Source: Pigoraptor chileana
Lineage: Eukaryota; Opisthokonta; Filasterea
DNA: 22,178 nucleotides
Assembly: GCA_943704495.1 (NCBI GenBank)
Contig: CALSCR010004031.1
Span: forward strand, 1 to 22,178
Direction: 5' to 3'
Made by a program: the position numbers and the translations under genes. Positions 1 to 8,280 of the stretch are shown one piece after another (the stretch's first letter is position 1; each line of letters starts with the position of its first letter). Below the pieces are notes generated by a model. The model saw only the letters and a list, made by a program, of their open reading frames with translations, ran no database searches and was not told the origin of the DNA.

Positions 1-60
<60 letters not shown>

Positions 61-217
61 TGAAAGAATCCACATATTCACAAATGCACTCAGGCAAACA
101 CATACAGCGGACCAGCTGTGTGTCATATCACTCACACACACACACACACACACCACAAACAACGCACACACACACACAGCGCATTAGTGGATCAGCACAG
201 CACTATGACACACTTAC
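1..217 (-). other. Intron 2 of PX gene with (AG)n and (CA)n tracts
   Basis: The stretch starts with the GTAAGTG donor at 217 on the minus strand and has no acceptor inside the window. It contains a pure (AG)n run at 1-57 and (CA)n runs near 133-153 and 164-178. No coding exon is visible in it. Confidence 0.6.
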
Positions 218-633
218 CAGGCAGATATGGAATCACGCGATCCGAGACGGAGGTCTTGCCGGCTTCCAGGGGAAAGCTATCAAGCAGCTTGTTGTGGATT
301 GCAAAAAACTGATCATAGCTGCGAAACACGGTCTCTGTTGCGTTATCGGACCATGTCACATCAACGACGTAAACCTGCATTATATATATATTTATGTGTG
401 TGTGTGTGTTGGATGAGAGAGCGCTGATTGTGAGTCTCTGTCAAGAACAACACTTGGCTTAGCAGTGAAAAGCCCTCCCTGTGTTCTTTGTCACCATCCT
501 GACAGAAGTCCCAAAACAGCACGCAATCAATCAATCAACACCAGCGAACAGCACACCAACATACATAGTGCTTGTTAGGATGTTGACGCCTTTGAACGTC
601 CTTGCAGGACAGAGAGACGATTGTGCGAGGCAT
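218..633 (-). CDS. PX-domain adaptor, TKS5/p47phox-like, 5' part only
   Basis: Two minus-strand exons join in phase 0: 633-565 (start MPRTIVSLSCKD, ends NKHY) and 374-218 (VYVVDVTWSD to VIPYLPG). The acceptor is ATGCAG; the donors are GTATGT and GTAAGT. The 76 visible residues are the first half of a PX domain. NKHYVYVVDVTWSD, the stretch around FRSYDQFF, KLLDSFP and VIPYLPG match, in order and spacing, the N-terminal PX domain of animal SH3PXD2A/TKS5 and its relative p47phox. In that family PX binds phosphoinositides, and downstream SH3 domains organise actin-rich podosomes or NADPH oxidase. Only the first Arg of the usual RRY/RRF motif is present (FRSY). The ATG at 633 is the natural start because PX begins almost at once in this family. 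The gene runs off the left edge, so SH3 domains cannot be seen. It is divergent from eIF3f and shares its upstream spacer. PX identity is firm; the TKS/p47 class is likely, its function inferred. Confidence 0.86.
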
Positions 634-1601
634 TGTATTAAAACGCGATGAAGCGGCGAAGTGTGAGTGAGAAATGGTACAGTGAAAATGAGATCATGCC
701 GCTGATGATGCCTTTATGTCCTGAATCAAAGTAGGTTGATGATAACTTTCGCTGTCGCACCCTTGCTGTGCTGTCTTCTCGCCTAGAATACCAGCAAAAG
801 CAGCTGCGGAGAGAAGCGGATTGTGCCTGTGTGTGTTGATGTGTGTGTGCGTGTGTGGTGTGTGTGTGTATGTATGTGTCTGTGTGTGCGTCGCGTGAGT
901 GACCCAATATGCAAATCTGTCAACAATGCAAGTGGAAAAAGAGAATTAAGTACTCCAATTACTATGACACTGAATGAACAACTGAGCCGATAACCTACTT
1001 AATCACAAATTGGTGAGCGGAGATATCAATTATTCCATAGATGTTTCTGCATACATAACCTTTAATAAACAAATACAAGTAGATATTATTTATGGTAAAG
1101 TAGATTTCTTTGGACGTCACATTTCCTAAATAGGAAATATGTTTCAAAAAACCTGCGGGCAGTCACGTGACATATGGGAGTTTAGTCCGAGTAATGGAGA
1201 GTAAACTCGCGCACATGGTCAGCCGTGACATCGTAATTTGACCCATCATGAAAAATCACACAAATTTGTTCGGACTTTCAATTTAACTCCCGAGGGTGAG
1301 CCACTTTAATGTGATCGAGTGCCCCATTTGTGCTGCATTTTAGCCACCCCTCTTCAGATTGATTACGCCGCTGGATGTTCCAGTTCATTTGCCGACACAC
1401 GTGCGCTTCAGTTGGTTTTGCGTGGAGTGCAGGCGAAGATTAGATGGGACGATTAGATGTCGCCCAAACTGCTCTCTTTCACTTCCTCCCTCTCTCTGGC
1501 TCTCGAATAGCACTGCTATTTCGAACTCATAGTTTGCTTTGACGCTTTTATTCATTCAAAGTCGGACGTTAATCCCTGCTGATATATATATATCGTTGAA
1601 A
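634..1601. promoter_or_regulatory. Divergent spacer between PX gene and eIF3f
   Basis: About 970 bases separate two start codons facing away from each other, so both promoters probably lie here. Visible: a (GT)n block at about 836-880; an AT-rich stretch at 920-1140; a perfect 10-base palindrome GTCACGTGAC at 1162-1171 containing a CACGTG E-box; a second CACGTG at about 1397; and a pyrimidine-rich tract at 1472-1497 shortly before the eIF3f start. No TATA box can be assigned with confidence. A minus-strand reading frame at 638-907 is mostly microsatellite translation and was not called. Confidence 0.5.
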
Positions 1602-4600
1602 ATGGCTGAACATCCGCTCTTTCTTTCCGACGAGGGCCTCTCGAGCTCCGTTCATGTGCATCCCGTCGTCTATTTCTCCATCCTCGACCACTTTACGCGA
1701 CGAAACGACAATCAGAAGCGAGTAATTGGCACTCTTTTGGGCTCTGTCGGCGAGCATGGCGTCATCGAGGTGTGTGTCTTGATTCTACTGTAGAGCTGTT
1801 GCTGGTCGTTGAGTCGGTCGATCGACCGGCATGTCGCAGAGGAGGTTGTTTGATAATCTCATCTGCCTGATTCGTCCCCTTCGTTCCTGTGGATTTCAAT
1901 TTGCGAAAATTCCTTCATTAGATAACCCGAATTTGAAAATAATAGGGTCATTCTTCGATTTTGATGTTTACACGCCGACATACTTTGTTGATCTGGACAC
2001 CTACTCTTCGTTTGGCGTTATGTTGTGTGGCGGGATTGCAGGTGCGGAACTCGTTCCCTGTCCCTCACAATGAGACCGCCAACGAGGTTGCGATTGACAT
2101 GGAGTTTCACAACAACATGTTTGAGCTCTATCAGAAGGTCAACCCAAAGGAGGTCAGTGCGACGGCTCATTTCATATCACAGCAGGAGTCACACATCATG
2201 CAACATGTATAAAGCCACACATCATGCAACATGTATAAAGCCACACATCATGCAACATGTATAATATATATATATATATATATATATTATTATACTGCTA
2301 ATATTTGTAAGATCCGATTGTGGCTCACTTCTGTATGTGGCATCTCTGATGGGGATTGCCAACTTCGCGACATTGCACACCCGAAATGCACCCTCGCTGT
2401 CGCACCATACCCCTTATTATTGTATATAATTCAAAATAGCTTATTGCGCTCCGCTGTATTTCATATGTATGTATGTTCATATTTCTTTTTTTGTGTGTGC
2501 TTTGGCCATGTTTCATATTCTCAACAAACGACCTTCTCGACAAACACTCCGCATCTTGGTCATGAACCAATGCCGCTCACAGGTCATTGTCGGCTGGTAT
2601 GCGACGGGCACGGAGATCACAGAGTATTCCGTCCTCATCCACGACTTTTACGCCTCTGAGACACGCACATTCGACCCTGTGCATCTCCTTGTCGACACAA
2701 ACCTCACCAACGATCAGATGTCCATTCGCGCATTCTCAAGGTGTGTGAATCTCTGTCTCCCGATATGGGGACTATCCCTGCGACTTGTCTTTGTCACACC
2801 TGTGATGTACTCTTCGATGTGCATTAATATTAATGTTGCGGGTTTTGTAGTGGTCAGATCTCCTTCTGCACCTGTTAGGCATCCATATGTGCGTGTGTGC
2901 GTGTGCTGTTCGCCATCAAACGTGGATGGCGTTGTTTCAGATGGCAATATTTATTTATGTGTGTGTGTGAGTGTGTGTTACACTGCGGTAACAGCGGGTT
3001 CATGCCGTTTGCCACCACCAAAACCATTCTGGTTATTGCTCATATTTTTAATACTTCGATTTGTTTTTGCTTGCTTTTGTTGTTTCTAACTTGATTACTC
3101 CCCTTTCGTGTGTGTGTGTGTGTGTGTGTGCGTGCTGCATGTGTGCGTGTGACACGTGCACACCAGCTCTCCCTTGGGCATCCCCGAAAAGACAGCGGGA
3201 ACTATTTTCGTGCCAGTCAAGTGCGAAGTCAAGTACCACGAGGCTGAGCGTATCGGAGGTGCGTGTGCGTGTGCGTGTGCGTGTGTGTCCTCGCGTGTGT
3301 GTGTTTAATGTATGCAACTTCTTTTGCAAATAATGTTATTGTCCTTTGTTTGATTGGCCGATTGTGTATGTATTCATGGAAATACTGCAAACACGCGTAA
3401 ACTTGTGCACGAATGGCTTTGTGAAACCAGCCGTCTTTCATGGCTGTGTGTGCGTGCATGTGTGTGTGTGTGCGTGTGCGTGTGTATGTGTGTGTGTGTT
3501 ATGTATATGGACAATTGCCGATGAGTTCATTATCAGTTTTCGCTGTTTTTATTCTTTATGTGTTTGTGGGATCCCTCAAATTGCAATTATCGGGGTCACT
3601 TCGTCGTCCTATTAGGTTTGTGTTTGGTTTGTGTTGTTTGCGTATGAACGCACTGACATGCTTTGTGTGAGCATGTGCTTTCTGTGGTCACTTGCATTCT
3701 TGTGCGTGTGTTTTGTCCTTCTAACTTTGCTTGTGTGTGTCTGTGTGTGTGTGTGTGTGTATGTGCGTGTTTACAGTGAATCTTCTGCAAAAGGCGCGCG
3801 ATGTGCCTAACGGTACGAGCAATCTTCTCTCGGACCTCGACCACCTCGAGCTTGCCGTGAACAAGACCCTTGACCTCCTTGCGATTGTGGAGCACTATGT
3901 TGAGCGAGTGCTTGTAAGTGTTGCGCACACTCCCGCGCATATGCAAAGCATACACATATACACAGAGATCTCCCAGGCATGCACACCCACAGAGACACAC
4001 CCACATACACCACAAACAAACACATACACACACACACACAACACAAAACATATGCAGAGATAGACGATGCACACGAACGTGCACACACAACAAAACACAC
4101 TGGCATACGCACGCACACGTATAGCTCTTTACATGCACGCATACGCGACTCAAAGTTTGATGATACCTACCGGGCCATTGAAAAGCCATTTATTTATTGA
4201 AACGAAAGTGCGCTGTGTTCGTGATGCCTGACTTCCACTACTCTGTGTTTCCTTTTCTGTGCGTGTGCGTGTCTGTGTCTCGGGTGGTGCCCACAGGATG
4301 GCAAGATCGCCGGTGACAGCGATGTCGGCCGTTTCATCCTCGACACTGTGGCCGCAGTGCCCAAAATGGAAACTGCACAGTTTGAGCGCCTCTTCAACTC
4401 GAATCTCCAGGTGCGTTTACTCTCCGTATTTGTACATTGTGTGACTGCTGTTTGGACATTGACACTTTACAATGTGTGCGCGTGTGTGTGTATGTGTGTG
4501 CATTGCTACTTTGCATTGTTGTTGGTGTGAAGAGTTGCTACGCTCGTCCTTGTGTGTGTGTGTGTGTGTGCGAGTGTTGCATGCGTTCCCAGCATTCCGA

Positions 4601-4793
4601 GGACTCAGCCCGAGTTTTTCTATGTATTTTTTATCCTGCGAGAAACGTTCTCACCAATGTTATTTTCTTTCCTTGTTGCTCTTTGTTTTGTGCCACGCCC
4701 GCAAATGCACAGGATCTCCTCATGGTCACATACCTCGCCAACCTCACACGCACACAACTCGCCCTCGCCGAGCGCCTCAACAACGTTCTCTAA
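1602..4793 (+). CDS. EIF3F: Translation initiation factor eIF3 subunit F
   Basis: Seven exons: 1602-1769, 2042-2152, 2583-2740, 3167-3258, 3777-3913, 4297-4410 and 4713-4793. All borders are GT-AG, the phases agree, and the product is 286 aa. eIF3f is an MPN subunit of the eIF3 complex, which brings the 43S ribosomal complex to mRNA in the cytoplasm. The order of conserved stretches follows human eIF3f: [65 protein letters not shown], and the C-terminal [18 protein letters not shown]. The MPN domain covers roughly residues 15-150. It has GWYATG where metalloproteases carry the HxH of JAMM, so it is an MPN- (non-catalytic) domain, as is usual for this subunit. The start context is AAAATGG. The protein is shorter than the human one because the Ala/Pro-rich N-terminal extension of the animal protein is absent. 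Confidence 0.95.
2191..2288. repeat. 26-base tandem repeat followed by (AT)n, eIF3f intron 2
   Basis: Three head-to-tail copies of a 26-base unit (2191-2216, 2217-2242 and 2243-2264, the last partial) begin ACACATCATGCAACATG and run straight into an (AT)n run to about 2288. The copies are identical where they overlap. They lie in the intron between eIF3f exons 2 and 3, so they do not affect the protein. Confidence 0.9.
3109..3153 (+). repeat. (GT)n tract before eIF3f exon 4 acceptor
   Basis: About 23 bases of pure GT (3109-3131), then GT/GC-rich sequence, lie directly upstream of the CCAG acceptor at 3163-3166. In this position the tract may stand in for a polypyrimidine tract. Confidence 0.8.
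3259..3776 (+). repeat. eIF3f intron 4, GT/GC microsatellite at both ends
   Basis: The donor itself is the first unit of a GTGCGT run (3259-3303). A second GT-rich block lies at about 3444-3501. A third, at about 3731-3770, abuts the TTTACAG acceptor. No exon is visible inside. Confidence 0.8.
3914..4296 (+). repeat. eIF3f intron 5, CA-rich then GT-rich
   Basis: The first half after the GTAAGTG donor is CA-rich on the plus strand (about 3950-4120). The last 40 bases before the CCACAG acceptor are GT-rich. The two blocks are complementary and could pair in the pre-mRNA, bringing the splice sites closer together. Confidence 0.6.
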
Positions 4794-5535
4794 AACGACA
4801 CAGAAAATGGCGCCAAAGTATGACGCGCTCCAATTCCCTGTTTCTGCGCATATCGTGCGTGTTTCGTCTTTTGGGCGTCGATTGTGGAGGAGTTGCCGTC
4901 GTCGGTGTTGCTTGCTTGTGTGCTCTGAGGGAGATGTGTGTGGATTGCAACGTGTGTGTGTGTGCGTGGTGGTTTGCGTGCGCGTGTATCTGCGTGGTAT
5001 TTGTTTGTCCTGCTTTCTCTTCCTCTCTATCGTATGCACACACATGATGCACGCATACTCCCTCTCTGTCTCTGTCTCTTCTCTCTGACCCCTTCCCCGT
5101 AATGTGTTGGGGTTGTGTATCGCGAAGACACTGTCGTTTGTTGAGTCCTTTGATCGGCGGCTTGTTTCTCGATCATCTTTCTGTTTCTTTTCTTCTTTTT
5201 GGTTTCTTGCGTGCCGTTTGCCGTGTGCCCGTGTACATTAGTTCTTGTGTAAATGTGGAGACGATTAAACCCACAAATTTCACAAAAACGACAAAGAACC
5301 AAAATTAGAAAGAGTGGAAGAGCAATTTCAAGCCCTTGTCTTCTTAAAATTAGGCTAGGGCTGAACGCGAGAGTGCAACATCACAAACATATTTGTATCA
5401 GTTGTGCCAGTATATTATAAACACGCACACAGATACACACATACACACACACACACACACACAGAGAGTGACACCCTCAGCGAACCCAAAGAAAGCATTC
5501 TTTCCGAATTAACGCCTATTTTCGTCATTTGAATC
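4794..5535. other. Spacer between eIF3f and the intronless gene
   Basis: The first part is the eIF3f 3' untranslated region, GT-rich to about 5030. An ATTAAA at 5264-5269 is the best polyadenylation signal candidate. An (AC)n run at about 5424-5463 lies roughly 75 bases before the next start codon. No further gene is supported. Confidence 0.5.
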
Positions 5536-6621
5536 ATGGCGAACAACCGTGATCCAATGCCCACTTCTTTAAGCGCACTGCTGGCAGCACCAAAGGGAAG
5601 AACCGAATATGTCCCAGGGGACGCCTTTTTGCTCCATGTATTCTGGGAAGCACCGAGTGCATCCGCCGCTCACACACTCCTATCGGGACTTCAAAAGTGC
5701 GCAACAGCAACACTTAGGGATGCTCCATGCGCACCGACGTATGTGTTTCGGGTTTCCAACAACGACGCTTCGCTATGTCCTCCACCGCCACGCACTGTGG
5801 GCGACCATCCGCACGTGAGCGGTGCACTCAAGAAGCTCGACGTCGGCATCCCAGTGGCCGCTGTCCGTGCTGAACTTACAAAGCGTGGGATCGATCCTTC
5901 CTTGGCTCACCTAGACGCATCATCACCGCTTCCAAACGAACTGCAGACGCAACCTGTCGCTGTTGAATTTACCGAAGTGTATCTCGATGAGCGCGCCTTT
6001 ATGGATCACGCCGGATCGCGCGAATATCTCGATGGATACGCTGTTGTGATGCATCCTGCCCTTCACTATCGCATCCCACGCACAGTGCGCCTTGGCACAC
6101 CACCCGAAGGCATGGTGGAGCGTATATTGGAGCCTGTATTGCACGAAATTGTCATGCCACTCCACGCGGGATGCGCAGTGTGGCGGCAGCCGCAATCACC
6201 GCCGCTCAATCCTGTGCTTCTGTCTCTGGATGTGCCGTGGATGGAGGCATTTGTCGAAGGCTCGGATGGAGTGAAGGCGGGTGCGGCAGTGACGGACGCT
6301 CTTTCGATTGAATTCCGCGAACAGTGCACCACGTGTGTCGCGTTTACACATCCCTTGCGATCGAAAACAACGCGTCTTCTGTGTGTGATTCCATCCCTTC
6401 CACAGCCCCCCATTCTCGCATGCCTGGCGTCGCTGTGTGCGGCACGCGGGGAGGCACATATCACTGCCAGTTCTGGAGATCCTTCTGAGGCGGAAGCGGT
6501 TGTGCGCGATGCGCTCGCGGCCGCTGGTCTCGGCTTCGTCACAGTCAATGCGAGCGAGTGCGTGGGTCATGTTCTACATCCTCGTGCGGCGGATCTGCAT
6601 CCTCTGCACTGCGACCAGTAG
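5536..6621 (+). CDS. Uncharacterised 361-aa protein, possible ABM-like domain
   Basis: A single uninterrupted frame of 361 codons with start context ATCATGG and third-position GC bias typical of real coding sequence. I do not recognise the whole protein. Residues 30-75 (FLLHVFWEAPS, a helix, then APTYVFRVS) and 143-172 (VEFTEVYLDERAFMDHAGS) look like the first and last strand-helix units of an ABM-type dimeric alpha+beta barrel. In those small proteins a strand reading roughly YEVYxDExAFxxH precedes a helix. Here the units are separated by about 65 residues. The rest (180-361), with GTPPEGMVERILEPVLHE and several Cys residues, is unassigned. No signal peptide or membrane helix is evident, so it is probably cytosolic. 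It is the only intronless gene among multi-exon neighbours. ABM assignment is tentative; any enzymatic role would be a guess. Confidence 0.75.
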   Translation: MANNRDPMPTSLSALLAAPKGRTEYVPGDAFLLHVFWEAPSASAAHTLLSGLQKCATATLRDAPCAPTYVFRVSNNDASLCPPPPRTVGDHPHVSGALKKLDVGIPVAAVRAELTKRGIDPSLAHLDASSPLPNELQTQPVAVEFTEVYLDERAFMDHAGSREYLDGYAVVMHPALHYRIPRTVRLGTPPEGMVERILEPVLHEIVMPLHAGCAVWRQPQSPPLNPVLLSLDVPWMEAFVEGSDGVKAGAAVTDALSIEFREQCTTCVAFTHPLRSKTTRLLCVIPSLPQPPILACLASLCAARGEAHITASSGDPSEAEAVVRDALAAAGLGFVTVNASECVGHVLHPRAADLHPLHCDQ

Positions 6622-6984
6622 TGTCGTCAATCAACCTGATTCGGCATTCCTGTCGGCCCCTGCCCACCTCATGTGTGAAAAAATTGAACGATAAAAATTT
6701 CAATTTCAAGTTACGACCGCCAATCCTTTGCACATATGGACGGACACGGTCTGCTCAGCCGGCCGCCGTGCGCTCTAGTATCGCGTGGATCCAATGTCGA
6801 TTCTGATTGTGACATTCCAGCCTGTCGTCGACTAATGATACCCCAGAAGGCTTCTTGCCACGCCGCCTGTCTCAGGCACGACGGCCGCCGACAGACTGAG
6901 GTGGGCCAGGTCAATCAGTGCAGCGGTACTTCCTTCGCATGGGCAATGGAAGCTGCACATCAGGCCTTGATCGCGGGCCGGCGC

Positions 6985-7040
6985 GATAGTGCAAGCGACA
7001 AGACATAATTGTGATAGTGCAAGCGACAAAGATGTAATTG
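6985..7040. repeat. 28-base tandem duplication
   Basis: Two adjacent units, 6985-7012 and 7013-7040, share the core GATAGTGCAAGCGACAA and differ at a few positions near their ends. No function is evident. Confidence 0.85.
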
Positions 7041-7468
7041 CAACTGCCGTCGTTCGGGCGGTCAGTTATACTTAGCACGTACTTGCGCACTCACTACAGC
7101 ACTCGGCCGCTGCGGAGCGACCCGGCGGCGCCGGACTCGAAACAGTCGGCCGGCACTTACTGATTGCTTTCTGGCTCAGAAACACAGTCGGACACTTCTC
7201 GAGTGATGAGAGGGGAATCGAGATCTGTGTTTCACTGATATTCCACCACACTCCGGCGACCAGCAAATAGGCGGTGTCACGTGCCATACCTCATAAGTAG
7301 ACCACATTGTTGGATAGGCTTCACTATCGGACAAAGCCATACCGAACGGGGGCATTCCTACTTATTCCGAACAATGGATAAGAAAGCAGCAACGCCCCTT
7401 CACTTTGAAACTGGTAAAATAAAATGAACTAACTGCCGCTCAGTATGGCTTATGTATGGGGCGGATGC

Positions 7469-7527
7469 ATGTGTGTGTGTGTGCATAATTTCAAAGCCGT
7501 TGCTACACACACACACACACACACACG
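7469..7527. repeat. Facing (GT)n and (AC)n runs
   Basis: A (GT)n run at about 7469-7483 is followed, after about 20 bases, by an (AC)n run at about 7505-7527. They are reverse complements, so the segment can fold into a hairpin or cruciform. Confidence 0.8.
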
Positions 7528-8280
7528 TTGGCGCACATTGGGTTGCATCATCTTTGGACGGATGCACAACTCAGTAGACACAACTGGGAAGGCGGTTTCT
7601 TTGTTTCCACAGAGGTCTTTTTGAACAGTTTTGAACAATGCAAGCGTTGGAGAGTAAATTCGTACGGCGCCAAATCTTGAGCTTCAGGAGGAGATCAGGA
7701 GTGTCGGAGCCTGAACTCCGTCCGACCCACTTTAACTACCCTTATAAGATGTGAAGCGATCACAAATCTGGATTACAAAACACAACACCGACTGTCGGCA
7801 GTGAACGCACTCTTCTCGTTCAAGTCCGCGTCGCGAATTCACTGCAACTGAACAGGGTAACTGATATACGACGTTACCTTATCTTCGATCCCCACCGCCG
7901 GCCACAGTGTGCATCGTCTGACTGCCAAAGCTGGTTGAGCTGTCAAAAGGTGATCGTCTCTGGTTGCCATTTCGGCGTCGATTGGCGATACGGGCATTGT
8001 CACAGCCGTCACAGCCCGCCATTCAAACACTGTCGGTCCCACTAAGATTGACTGAGAAAGCGGCCGGCGCTCACTGCAGGCCCTCGCGACTGACACTTCT
8101 GTCGAACTGAACCGCGTCAGTACATTCAGGTGGGCTTCCATCCGCTGACTCCTCCGTTGGCGGTGAGGTCAATGCTGTCACGACGGGAGTCGCATCAACT
8201 GAGAGCGGCACTATAATTGTATTCTAATTGACTGAACAGTACTGCGGTGCGGTGGAGACAGACGCATCCACTCACTGACG

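Larger units (their letters stand above)
6622..8280. other. Gene-poor spacer upstream of the TKL receptor
   Basis: No frame here has convincing coding character. Contents: a 28-base tandem duplication at 6985-7040; facing (GT)n and (AC)n runs at 7469-7527; an AATAAA at 7418-7423; and many ACTG/CAGT and CGGC words. The last few hundred bases presumably include the promoter of the receptor gene starting at 8281. CACTATAATTG near 8209 is AT-rich and could be a core element, but this is weak. Confidence 0.45.

Noticed and set aside
638-907. 89-residue minus-strand frame upstream of the PX gene
   Set aside because: Much of it is His/Thr repeats from (GT)n, and it does not lead into the PX exons. 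The exon at 633-565 already supplies a natural start.
3596-4189. 197-residue minus-strand frame opposite eIF3f
   Set aside because: It is opposite a certain eIF3f exon and two microsatellite introns, with Cys/Val/His-rich low-complexity translation typical of GT/CA repeats.
7072-7287. 71-residue minus-strand frame in the spacer
   Set aside because: No recognisable motif, no supported splice partners, and no coding bias beyond local GC.
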